A stretch of DNA of 64,000 bases from assembly GCA_039707465.1 (NCBI GenBank), contig CM077651.1, positions 17,877,519-17,941,518 of the forward strand. The letters are read 5' to 3'. Made by a program: the position numbers and the translations under genes. Below the pieces are notes generated by a model. The model had not been told where the DNA came from and ran no database searches. It was given only the letters and a program-made list of their open reading frames with translations. Shown in pieces: positions 42,291-53,700 of the stretch. Position 1 is the stretch's first letter. Each line of letters starts with the position of its first letter. Origin of the DNA: Rhabdophis nuchalis (lineage: Eukaryota; Chordata; Lepidosauria; Squamata; Natricidae).

Positions 42291-45200
42291 GTGATGTGAC
42301 CAGCTGTGTGACTTCAGTCCAATTAACAGGAGACAGTAATTCTCAGCAATAGAAAATATTAGTCCTGCAATAGCTACAAGAGGCAGCTGATTGTCATTGG
42401 AACAATCACCAGAAAAAGGTAAGTTGTATTTGAACCACAGGTATAAAACAAAGCTACATGACCTTGGCTATCAAAAGTACAATGTGTCCTCCTGTTCTGC
42501 AATAGGAATGTCATGTTCTCTTCTTTACATATGCGCAAAAGACATGTGAGTGACTTTGAACTAATCAGTAGGAGAAGGTGAATACTAGTCTTGCAATAGT
42601 CTCCAATATCAGTGACAGAGAGTGAAGTGATCTTATGCCAATTCACCCAGGGAAAGGTGAGTTGTAGTTGAACCTTTGGTATAAAAGACAGCTATGTGAC
42701 CATGGAATATAACCAGTAGAATGTGTTCGGCAGTCCGGCAATAGGAATGCTAAATTTATATGATGACATATGCCCAAAAGACTTATATCAATGACAGACA
42801 GTGGAGTTCCAGTCCTCCAATATGAGAGACAGTGAAGTGAAAGTGTGCCAATTTCCCCAGGGAAAGGTTAGTTCTAGTTCTGAAAAGCACATTGAATTCT
42901 TTTCATGCAAAATGAACAATACTTGCCATGTTTTACCTTACACCAATAACCAAGGGAGGGTGAGTTAGAGTCAAATATTTATGATGGAATACAGCTGTGT
43001 GACTTTGGTCCAATTAACAGGAGACAATGTACTTGCTCAGCAACAGGCTACGTTAGTCCTGCAAAAGGCACAACAGGCAGCTGTGTGACATTGGAACAAT
43101 CACCAAGAATATCTGTTTGACTTTACCTTATTCCAATCACCAGGAGAAAAGGAGCTCTAGCTAGACAATTTGGATGGAAGTCAGCTATTTTACCTTGGGC
43201 TAATCATGATTTGGTGAGTTGGAGCTTAATATTTGAAACAGAAAACAGCTTTGTGCATTTTGTCATATTTAACAGTAGGAGATGGTAAGATTTAACACTG
43301 CAATTGTCAAGGTAAGTTCCAGTTGTCCAGTGTGAGAGACAAAAAGAGAAGTGATCTCATTTCAATTCTCCAAGGAAAAGGTGAGTTGTCATCCTATAAA
43401 AGCAAATTGAGTTTTATCCCAGGAAAATGCCCAATACCTGTCTGACTTTATGTTATCCCAATCACCAGGAGAACAGGAGTTCTAAACGGGCAATTTGAAT
43501 GGAAGTCAGTTATTTTACCTTGGGTTAATCATGATTTGGTGAGTTGGAGCTTAATATTTAAAACGGAAGCCAGCTTTGTGCATTTCATCATATTTAACAG
43601 TGGGATATGGTACGTTTTACCCTTGCAATAGTAAAGGTAAGTTCCAGATTTCCAATGTAAAAGATTTTGTGGAAGACAAAAAGAGGAGTGAAGTTATGCC
43701 AATTCTCCCAGGAAAAGGTGAGTTCTAGACATACAGAAGCAAATTGAGCTTTTTTCCCAGCAAAATGCACAATACATGCCTGATTTTACCTTCTTCCAAT
43801 CACCAGGAGAATAGGAGTTCTAGCTGGACAGTTTGGAAGGAAGTCAGCTATTTTGCCTTGAGAGTATCATGATTTGTTGAGTTGGAGCTTAATATTTAAA
43901 ACAGGAGCCAGCTATGTGAGTTTCATCCAACTAAACTGAAGGATATGGTAAGTTTTGCCCCTGCAATAATCAAGGTAAGTTCCAGCCGTCCAATGTGAGA
44001 GACAAAAATAGAAATAATCTTATGCCAATTCCCTCAGGAAAAGGTGAGTTGTCTTCCTACAAAAGCAAATTGAATTTTTTCCCAGCAAAACGCACAATAC
44101 TTGTCTGACTTTATTTTATTCCAATCACCAGGAGAAAATGAATTTTAGTTGGACAATTTGGATGGAAGTCAGCTACGTGGGCTAATTGTGATTTGGCGAG
44201 TTGGAAATTAATATTTAAACAGAAGAGCGGTTTGGCCGTTTCGTCCAACTAAACTGAAGGAGATGGTAAGTTTTACCCAGGCAATAGTCAAGGTAAGTTC
44301 AAGTCATCCAATGTGAGAGACAAAAAGAGGAGTGAACCTATGCCAATTCTCCCATGAAAAGGTGAGTTCTAGTCCTACAGAAGCAAACTGAGTTTTTCCC
44401 AACAAAATGAACAATACATGTCTGACTTTTCCTTATTCCTAATCACCAGGAGTACTGGAGTTCTAGCCAGACAATTTGGAGGGAAGTCAGCTATTTTACC
44501 TTGGGCTAATCGTGATTAGTTGAGTTGGATCTAAATATTTAAAATGCAAGCCAGCTTTGTGCATTTTGTCAAATTTAACAGTAGGAGATGGTAAGATTTA
44601 ACACTGCAATTGTCAAGGTAAGTTCCAGTTGTCCAGTGTGAGAGACAAAAAGAGGAGTAATCTAATGCCAATTCCCCCAGGAAAAGGTGAGTTGTCTTCC
44701 TACAAAAGCAAATTGAATTTTTTCCCAACAAAATGCATAATACCTGTCTGATTTTATCTTCTTCCAATCACCAGGAGAAAAGGAATTCTATTTGGACAAT
44801 TTGGATGGAAGTCAGCTATTTTTCCATGGGCTAATTGTGATTTGGTGAGTTGGAACTTAATATTTAAAACAGAAGCCATGTTTGTGTGTTTCATCCAACT
44901 AAACAGAAGGATATGGTAAGTTTTACCCCTGCAATAGTCATGGTAAGTTCCAGCCATCCAATGTGAGAGACAAAAAGAGGAGTAATCTTATGTCAATTCC
45001 CCCAGGAAAAAGTGAGTTGTCTTCCTACAAAAGTACATTGTTTTTTTTCCCAGCAAAATGCAGAATACCTGTCTGACTTTATCTTATTCCAATCACCAGG
45101 AGAAAATGAATTCTAGTTGGACAATTTGGATGGAAGTCATTTATTTTACATTGGAATAATTGTGATTTGGTGAGTTGGAAGTTAATATTTTAAAGAGAAG

Positions 45201-46675
45201 AGAGATTTGTGCATTTCGTCCAACTAAACAGAATGAGATGGTAAGTTTTAACCCTGCAATTGTCAAGGTAAGTTCCAGTCGTGCAATGTGAAAGACAAAA
45301 GGAGGAGTGAACTCATGCCAATTCTCCCAGGAAAAGGTGAGTTGTCTTCCTACAAAACAAATCAAAAAAATTTCCCAGCAAAATGCACAATACAGGTCTG
45401 ACTTTACATTATTCCAATTACCAGGAGAAAAGGAGTTCTAGCTGGACAATTTGGATGGAAGTCAGCTATTTTACCTTGGGCTAGTTGTGATTTGTTGAGT
45501 TGGATATTAATATTTAAAACGGAAGCCAGATTTGTGTGCTTTATCATATTTATCAGTAGGAGATGATAGGTTTTACCCCTGCAATAATAATGGTAAGTTC
45601 TAAATTTCCAATGTAAAAGATTTTGTGGAAGACAAAAAGAGGAGTGAACTTATGGCAATTCTCCCAGGAAAAGGTGAGTTCTAGACATACAGAAGCAAAT
45701 TGAGCTTTTTTCTCAGCAAAATGCAACATACTTGCCTGACTTTACCTTCTTCCAATCACCAGGAGAACAGGAGTTCTGAGTTTAATTCAGTTTAACAGTA
45801 GAAGATGGTAAGTTTTACCCAGGCAATAGTCAAGGTAAGTTCCAGTCGTCCAATGTGAGAGACAAAAAGAGGAGTGAACTTATGCCAATTTTCCCATGAA
45901 AAGTGAGTTCTAGTCCTACAGAAGCAAACTGAGTTTTTCCCAACAAAATGAACAATACATGACTGACTTTCCCTTATTCCAATCACCAGGAGAACTAGAG
46001 ATTTAGCCAGCCAATTTTTTGGAAGTCCGCTATTTTACCTTGGGCTAATCATCATTTGTTGAGTTGGATCTAAATATTTAAAATGCAAGCCAGCTTTGTG
46101 CGTTTCGTCATATTTAACAATAGGAGATGGTAGGTTTTACCCCTGCAATAGTCAAAGTAAGTTCTAGTTCTCCAATGTAAAACACTTTGTGGAAGACAAA
46201 AAGAGGATTGAACATGCCAATTCTCCAAGGAAAAGGTGAGTTGTCGTCCTACAAAAGCAAATTGAGGTTTTTCCAGGAAAATGCACAATACCTGTCTGAC
46301 TTTACCTTATTCCAATCACCAGGAGAACAGGAGTTCTAGACGGGCAATTTGGATGGAAGTCAGCTATTTTACCTTGGGCTAATCGTGATTTCTTGAGTTA
46401 TATCTTAATGTTTAATACGGAAGCCAGCTTTGTGCATTTTGTCATATTTAACAGTAGGAGATGGTAAGTTTTACCCCTGCAACACTCAAAGTAAGTTCTA
46501 ATTTTAATAATGTGAGAGAAAAAGGAGGAGTGATCTTATGCCAATTCTCCCAGGAAAAGGTGAGGTGTCATCCAACAAAAGCAAATTGATTTTTTCCCAG
46601 CAAAATTCACAATATGGTAATTTTTACACTTGCAATAGTCAAGGTACGTTCTACCCATCCAATTTGAAAGACAAA
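42291..46675 (+). repeat. Tandem array block A: irregular monomers passing into 325-bp units
   Basis: 42291 to about 43000 is old monomer sequence. From about 43280 the anchor GTAAG.TTTAACC/CCC recurs near 43283, 43608, 43948, 44265, 44590, 44915, 45241, 45566, 45807, 46131, 46464 and 46615, mostly 317-340 bp apart, with two shortened units. Each unit has sub-blocks that begin GTGAGTTGGA, GTAAGTTTTA, GTAAGTTCCAG and GTGAGTT.TC, plus one beginning GAGTTCTAG..GGACAA. Copies differ noticeably from one another. ORFs in it are short and non-conserved. Confidence 0.9.
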
Positions 46676-46692
46676 ACTGTCCAATGTTTAAG

Positions 46693-46812
46693 TCCCTTTA
46701 AGGAGCTCCGGCAGACCAGCCAGCCAATGACAGCAGTTTAAACTGCTGTCGGATTGGGTAACCAATCCACGCGGGCATTCAAATTTTAGCTACATACATC
46801 CATACGCAATAT
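46693..46812 (-). repeat. LTR remnant, left (3') end of Gypsy copy 1
   Basis: CCTTTAAGGAGCTCCGGCAG, GGTAACCAATCCACGCGGGC, ATTCAAATTTTAGCTACAT match 50632-50755 in the same orientation. It contains the palindrome GCAGTTTAAACTGC. Confidence 0.65.
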
Positions 46813-47229
46813 CCCTTCCCTCTTAAAATTAACAGTGTCCAATTCCCTGCCTACGCATGTGACACTGTCCTTCAGGTATGTGGGGCATGTCGCATTACTA
46901 CTGGACCTGCGCAGCTCACTTGTTCATGGGATCTTGGTTGATGTGTTCAAGCCTGTTCTCCCTTCTGTTTCCCTGTATGGAACCTCCTGGAACTCCTCAG
47001 CTTGCAAATCAAGTTCCATCCTGGTTCCCTCCGTACTGGTGCCCTCGTCTCTCTGCTGGATGCCTTCAACCCCAGATAATTGTTGGGTTATAATACAGTT
47101 CACTTTGGTGTCTGTTGGGTTGGGCTGGCTACCACTCGTTTGTTTCTCAGCTGGCAGTTGTGTTTGCTCCTTGTGGCAAAGACCCCGGGTGTTCATGCTT
47201 TTTCTCAAGCCTGCGGGTGCACCCTGTCA

Positions 47230-47325
47230 CCTTAGTTTTATTTTTATTATTTATTTTATTTTATTTTTCCAATTTATACCCCACCCTTCTCCTAGAAAAG
47301 GACCCAGGATTAAGTTTCTTAATTC
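47230..47325 (-). mobile_element. Short LINE 3' end inserted in Gypsy copy 1
   Basis: (ATTTT)n-like tail then CCAATTTATACCCCACCC, TCTCCTAGAAAAGGACCCAG. The same words occur at 62060-62110. Confidence 0.55.
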
Positions 47326-47504
47326 GGAGTCTTTCAGATGGTTTCTGAGCTGGTTTGGTGTGTCTTCTCCAGATTCTCCCATTCTCCACCACCATTCGGT
47401 ATGATTTTAGATCGGTGATTGCCACCATCCAGTCTCCTAGCCAGGTCGAGTACTTGGCATAATTGTGTGCGAAGACCCTGCTGTTGATGTTGAAGGCTCT
47501 ACTC

Positions 47505-48100
47505 GGCTAGGCTGTGTCCAGCCGGGTCTCAGGGAGGTAATCTGGGTGATACATATAGAGCCGGGACCTCAGCTTCCTTCCCATTAACAACTCGGCAAGG
47601 CTCTTGTTGGTAGTCGCATTGGGTGTAATGTGTTGGGTGAGGAGGAAGTGGTTTACCTTCTCCTGCCCATTACTGGGCCCCATCTGGGTGAGGGTCTCCT
47701 TGGTCAATCTCACCATCTGCTTGGTCTGTCTATTGCTTGCCAGCTTCAATGGTGTGATGAGTGCATGCTGGATTCCCTGTTCTGTGAGGAATGCCTCCAT
47801 TGTTTTGGCAGTCAGCTGGGACCCATAATCAGAGAAAAGGTTGTGTGGAAGCCTTTGGGTGGTAAAAAGTGACCCAACGGCTCAGATGGTGGCCTCTGCA
47901 GTGGTGGTTGGCATGATGATGACTTCTAGCTGCTTGGAATAGGCATCCACGACTATCAGGAACTTCTGCCCCTCCACTGGTCCAGTGAAGTCGATGTGTA
48001 TCCGTGACCACGGGCCCTTGTCTGATTCCCACTCCTGGGTTGGTGCCCATGGCAGGGCTGGTCACATTTCCTGGCAGGTTCTGCAGGAAGCTGCCCATTC
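47505..48100 (-). pseudogene. Gypsy copy 1 integrase remnant
   Basis: The - strand translation shows the catalytic core start (HIDFTGPVEGQKFLIVVDAY) and a second core block (SDYGSQLTAKTMEAFL), then the C-terminal region in the 97-codon frame 47800-47507 (PSNGQEKVNHFLL, ELLMGRKLRSRL). At least one stop interrupts the core, and the zinc-finger side begins near 48200-48436 (KGCLLWGERVIVPQRL). Confidence 0.75.
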
Positions 48101-48416
48101 ATTAATGTCCTTGCCTATATTAGGCTGCCAGATGTAGCTCTGGGCTAGTGCCTTCATGCGCATTATCCCTGGATGCCCCATGTGTAGGGCATCCAATGCT
48201 CACCTCCATAGCCTTTGGGGCACAATGACCCTTTCCCCCCAGAGCAAGCAGCCCTTAATGGTTGACAGCTTAGATTGCTTACTCTGGTAGTGCTGGAATT
48301 TTTCCCCCAGCTTCTCCTCTGGCCACGCCCTCAACACCCAGTTCAAAATTTTGCATAGTGTTTTGTCCTTTGGGGTGTGTTCAACAATGTCTCTGGCTAT
48401 GACCGGGCTGGCAGGG

Positions 48417-49049
48417 TCAATGTCTATCAGCAGCACTCTTTATTGCTTTTATCATGCTGTCAGTGGGTTGGATGTCCACCCCATCTATGAGGCAGCCCAG
48501 GAATTCTACCTGCCTCATGCTGATATTGCATTTGTATGGGTTCACATTGAGTCCCTTTTCCTGGAACCTAACCAATGTCTTGCACATGTGTCCCATCAAT
48601 TGTTCTACTGAGTCCCCTGAAATGAATATGTCATTGAAATATGGCACCACACGTGGCATTCCTTGCAACAGCCGCTCCATCAGGCATTGGAAAAGTCCTG
48701 GGGCCATGCTGACATCAAACAGCAGCCTGGTACATTTGAATGCTCCCCCATGTGTCACTATTTTCTGTGCTTCTGCAGTGGCTTCGTCCACTGGCAACTG
48801 TTGGTATGCTTGGGCAAGGTCCAGTTTGGCAAAAACCTTCCCACTCCTTAGGGAATGTAACAGATATTGTGTTACTGGCACTGGGCATGCATTCTGCTGG
48901 AGGGTTTTATTCAGGATGCACTTGTAATCTGTGCAGAGATGAATGGAACCATCTGGCTTGGCAGGGGTGACTATGGGAGTATTCCATGCAGCGTAGTTGA
49001 GCGGCACTAGGATTCCTTGGGCAATTAGTTTGTCTAGTTGCTCATCCAC
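48417..49049 (-). pseudogene. Gypsy copy 1 reverse-transcriptase domain
   Basis: A 210-codon open frame covering RT fingers and palm: ILVPLNYAAWNTPIV, PDGSIHLCTDYK, FAKLDLAQAYQQLPVDE and VEFLGCLIDG. The catalytic Y-x-D-D box reads YFND, so the first aspartate is lost. The frame then jumps to post-RNase H sequence (LIDIDPASPVIARD). Confidence 0.85.
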
Positions 49050-49099
49050 CTTGTGCCGTAGAGCAAAAGGGACCCTTCGGGGTTTTAGCCTGATGGGGG

Positions 49100-49560
49100 T
49101 TACATATGGAGTCTAGGTTAAATGTGATGGGTTTCCCCATATATTTACCTAGGCTCCGATCAAAGATGTCTGCAAATTCCACGCAGCCAGTCCAGGTCAT
49201 TGGTGGTGATCCGGTGCACCCCTGTAATGTCCATTCCCAGGGGCTTGAGCCATTCTACCCCCAGCAAGGACGGACGATTGCTTACGGCGACCATGAGGGG
49301 TAGACAACCCTTGAATTCGTAGAATGCCACCTTGACTTCCATTCTGCCCAGTACCTGGACCCAGTTCCCTTGGTGGTCATTTAAATGGATGTTTAGTGGT
49401 TTGAGGTGCTACCTACTGGTGGCGGGTTCAATTCCTTGATGGTTTGCCAGGATATGATGGTGAAGTATGATCCCATCTCTAGCTCCATTTTGCATGGTTC
49501 CCCTTCAATGGTCATGGTGTGTGGTATTTCCCCCCCTCAAAGACATCTGAGTGCCCTACA
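49100..49560 (-). pseudogene. Gypsy copy 1 protease/linker remnant
   Basis: The - strand frame 49342-49160 includes PSLLGVEWLKPLGMDI, the conserved segment between protease and RT in vertebrate Gypsy elements. The protease active site could not be read with confidence because frames are broken. Confidence 0.5.
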
Positions 49561-50490
49561 GTGGTGTGGTTAATTTCTCTGGAGGCTTGATATTGGTTCT
49601 CTTAGCACCTGTTCCACTGTTGGCTGGATCTTGGATTGTTGGGTCTACCTGGTGGTGCTGTGGGCTTGGGCTGGAACCGGTTGGGTTGGGTCACTCTGCA
49701 GGCCTCAGTGATGTGTCCCTTTCTTTGGCACTGACAGCAGATTGCCTCTCAGAAATGGCAAGCCATTCCTGTGTGAAATCCCATGCAGCCAGGAAAATGG
49801 GGCTGCCTGCCTTCCATGTCTCTGGGGTTCAGACACCTGTCCAGGTAACCGCGGTGGGAGGCATTGGTGTCATCTCAGTTCTCATCGTATTCTGGGACAT
49901 CCATGGACCAGTTGGGCTCTCTATATGTGTGTTCCACTCCGCTGGTCTTTCTGATTTCCGCCACTGAGTTGTTCAAAGATTCCACAGCCCTTGCTTCTTT
50001 GACCACAACCTTAAATGAGACAACTCTCCTGATCAATAGTTTCTTCTGTAGGGAGAGATCTCACATTCCAAGGATGATTCAGTCTTTCATCATCTCTTCT
50101 GGGTTCATGTCTTCACATTTGTGGCGATTTCCCTGAGACTGGCAACAAAATCATTCACTGTCTCCCCCTCCCGATGGTACCAGAGGTAGAATTCATTCTA
50201 GCTTATTATGGGAGTGACAGATGGGGCACAGTGGTCTCCTAAGGGGTGGGGGGTTGCAGGGTTGTCCATGAAATGGATTCCACATCGGCTGGGGTGATCA
50301 GCGTCTGTGCCATCTTGTATGTCTTGGTGCTACAGTATGTGAGGAACAATACTTGCATCCTGTTGTCCAGAAGATCTTGGTAACCTTTTGCCTCCACGAA
50401 TTGCCCCATGTATGTATGCCAGTCTTTGGTGTGTGGGTCGAAGATCGCTGGTTCTGGGGATGTCTGTGATGCCATCTTGTAGCTGGTCAT
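49560..50490 (-). pseudogene. Gypsy copy 1 gag remnant
   Basis: The 83-codon frame 50490-50239 encodes the gag start (EPAIFDPHTKDWHTYMGQF, LLDNRMQVLFLTY). Downstream text matches the gag of copy 2. A cysteine-rich zinc-knuckle-like stretch near 49750-49830 is degenerate. Confidence 0.7.
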
Positions 50491-50631
50491 CTCAGAGTTC
50501 CCTTGCTATGAGGGTTCCAAGTGGTGGGTTCTCAGGTCCATCAACAGTGTTAAATCGGCATGAAAATAGCAGATGAGAGGAGCGACACACTTTCAGCCTT
50601 ATTTGTTCTGATGACTAGATAATAAGCTCTG

Positions 50632-50755
50632 CCTTTTAAGGAGCTCAGGTAGACCAACCTGCAAATGGCATTTTAATTTCTTGAAGCTTAGCGAACCAAT
50701 CTGTGTGGACATTCAAATTTGAGCTACATCCGTCCGTACACAACAGAACTTATGA
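50632..50755 (-). repeat. LTR remnant, right (5') end of Gypsy copy 1
   Basis: CTTTTAAGGAGCTCAGGTAG, GAACCAATCTGTGTGGACAT, TCAAATTTGAGCTACATC match 46693-46812 at moderate identity, implying an old insertion. Confidence 0.65.
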
Positions 50756-50757
50756 TT

Positions 50758-53700
50758 ATCCTCCCAGGAATAGTTAAGTTATACTCATACAAAAGCACAT
50801 AAATAGTTGGAGCTTAATATGTAAAAGAGAAGCCAGCTTTGTGCATTTTGTCCAATTAAACAGTAGGAGATGGCAAGTTTTACCCTGGCAATACTCTAGG
50901 CAAGTTCCAGTCATCCAATGTGAGAGACAAAACAAGGAGTGACCTTATGCTTATCCTCCCAGGAAAAAGTGACTCCTTCTCCTACAAAAGCAAATTGAGT
51001 TGTTTCCCAGCAATATACACAATACTTGTCTGAGGTTACCTTATTCCAATCACCATGAGAACAAGAGTTCTAGCCGGACAATTTGGATGGAAGTCAGCTA
51101 TTTTACCTTGGGCTAATCGTGATTCGTTGAGTTGGATCTAAATATTTAAATGCAAACCAGCATTGTGCATTTCCCTCATATTTAACAGTAGGAGATGGTA
51201 AGATTTACCCCTGTAATAGTCAAGGTAAGTTCTAGTTGTCCAATGTGAGAGACAAAAAGAGGAATAATCTCATGTCAATACTCCAAGGAAAAAGTGAGTT
51301 GTGGTCATATAAAAGTAAATTGAGTTTTTTCCCAGGAAAATGCACAATACCTGTCTTACTTAACCTTATTCCAACCACCAGGAGAACAGGAGTTCTAGCT
51401 GGACAATTTGGATGGAAGTCAGCTACTTTACCTTGGACTAATTGTGATTTGGTGAGTTGGAACTTAATATTTAAAAGAGAAGAGAGGTTTGTGCGTTTCG
51501 TCCAAAAAAACAGAAGGATATGTTAAGTTTTACCCCTGCAATAGTCAAGGTAAGTTCCAGTCGTACAATGTGAATGAAAAAAGGAGGAGTGAACTCATGA
51601 CAATTCTCCCAGGAACAGGTGAGTTTTCTTCCTACCAAACAAATCAATTTTTTCCCTAGCAAAATGCACAATACCTGTCTGACTTTATGTTATTCCAATT
51701 ACCAGGATAAAAGGAGTTCTAGTTGGACAATATTTAAAAGAGAAGAGTGGTTTGTGTGTTTCGTCCAACTAAACAGAAGGAGATGGTAAGTTTTACCCCT
51801 GCAATAGTCAAGGTAAGTTCCAGCCGTCCAATGTGAGAGGCAAAAAGAGGAGTAATTTTATGCCAATTCCGCCATGAAAAGTCAGCTACTGTACCTTGGA
51901 CTAATTCTGATTTGGTGAGTTGGAACTTAATATTTAAAAGAGAAGAGAGGTTTCTGCATTTCATCCAACAAAACAGAAGGATATGGTAAGTTTTACCCCT
52001 GCAATAGTCAAGGTAAGTTCCAGTCGTACAGTCGTGAATGAAAAAAGGAGGAGTGAACTCATGCCAATTCTCCCAGGAACAGGTGAGTTGTCTTCCTACA
52101 AAAGCACATTGAATTTTTTCCCAGCAAAATGCACAATACCTGTCTGACTTTATATTATTCCAATTACCAGGATAAAAGGAGTTCTAGTTGGACAGTTTGG
52201 ATGGAAGTCAGCTACTTTACTTTGGACTAATTGTGATTTGGTGAGTTGGAACTTAATATTTAAAAGGGAAGAGAGGTTTGTGCGTTTTGTCCAACTAAAC
52301 AGAAGGAGATGGTAAGTTTTATCCTGCAATAGTCAAGGTAAGTTCCAGTCGTACAATGTGAATGGAAAAAGGAGGAGTGAACTCATGCCAATTCCCCCAG
52401 GAAAAGGTGAGTTGTCTTCCTACCAAAGCACATTGAATTTTCCCCCAAAAAATGCATAATATCTGTCTGACGTTATCTTACTCTAATCACCAGGAGAAAA
52501 TGAATTCTAGTTGGTCTATTTGGATGGAAGTCAGCTACTGTACCTTGGACTAATTGTGATTTGGTGAGTTGGAACTTAATATTTAAATGAGAAGAGAGGT
52601 TTGTGCGTTTCATCCAACTAAACAGAAGGAGATGGTAAGTTTTACCCCTGCAATAGTCAAGGTATGTTCCAGTCGTACAATGTGAAATACAAAAGTAGGA
52701 GTGAACTCTTGCCAATTCTCCCAGGAAAAGGTGAGTTGTCTTCCTACAAAAGCTTATTGAATTTTTTCCCAGCAAAATGCACAATACCTGCCTGACTTTA
52801 TCTTATTCCAATCACCAGGAGAAAATGAATTTTAGTTGGACAATTTGGATGGAAGTCAGCTTTTTTACCTTGGAATAATTGTGATTTGGTGAGTTGGAAC
52901 TTAACATTTAAATGAGAAGAGAGGTTTGTGCGTTACATCCAACTAAACAGAAGGAGATGGTAAGTTTTACCCCTGCAATAGTCAAGGTATGTTCCAGTCG
53001 TACAATGTGAAATACAAAAGTAGGAGTGAACTCTTGCCAATTCTCCCAGGAAAAGGTGAGTTGTCTTCCTACAAAAGCTTATTGAATTTTTTCCCAGCAA
53101 AATGCACAATACCTGCCTGACTTTATCTTATTCCAATCACCAGGAGAAAATGAATTTTAGTTGGACAATTTGGATGGAAGTCAGCTTTTTTACCTTGGAA
53201 TAATTGTGATTTGGCGAGTTTGGAACTTAACATTTAAAAGAGAAGAGAGGTTTGTGCATTTCATCCAACTAAACAGAAGGATATGGTAAGTTTTACCCCT
53301 GCAATAGTCAAGGTAAGTTCCAGTCGTACAATGTGAATGAAAAAAGGAGGAGTGAACTCATGCCAATTCTCCCAGGAACAGGTGCATTGTCTTCCTACCA
53401 AACAAATCAGTTTTCCCCCCAGCAAAATGCACAATACCTGTCTGACTTTATATTATTCCAATTACCAGGATAAAAGGAGTCCTAGTTGGACAATTTGGAT
53501 GGAAGTCAGCTTTTTTACCTTGGACTAATTGTGATTGGTGAGTTGGAACTTAATATTTAAAAGAGAAGAGAGGTTTGTGCGTTTCATCCAACTAAACAGA
53601 AGGATATGGTAAGTTTTACCCTGCAATAATCAAGGTAAGTTCCAGCCGTCCAATGTGAGGGACAAAAAGAAGAGTAATCTTATGCCAATTCCCCCAGGAA

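Larger units (their letters stand above)
46676..50757 (-). mobile_element. Ty3/Gypsy LTR retrotransposon copy 1, defective
   Basis: On the - strand, from right to left: 5' LTR remnant (50632-50755), gag (about 50490-49560), protease/linker (about 49560-49100), RT (49049-48417), integrase (about 48100-47505) and 3' LTR remnant (46693-46812). The connection/RNase H region is missing: RT residues run straight into sequence that normally lies after RNase H. Stops, frameshifts and a lost catalytic aspartate show that it is inactive. It is inserted in the tandem array. It is an endogenous transposon of the Metaviridae type, with no envelope frame seen. Confidence 0.85.

Noticed and set aside
46835..47404. 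189-codon + frame over Gypsy copy 1
   Set aside because: It lies antisense to the 3' part of the retrotransposon and spans an inserted LINE tail; no domain.
48454..48927. 157-codon + frame
   Set aside because: Antisense shadow of the Gypsy RT frame.
46676..50757. Gypsy copy as an endogenous retrovirus
   Set aside because: RT and gag resemble vertebrate Ty3/Gypsy elements, no envelope frame was seen, and the copy is dead.
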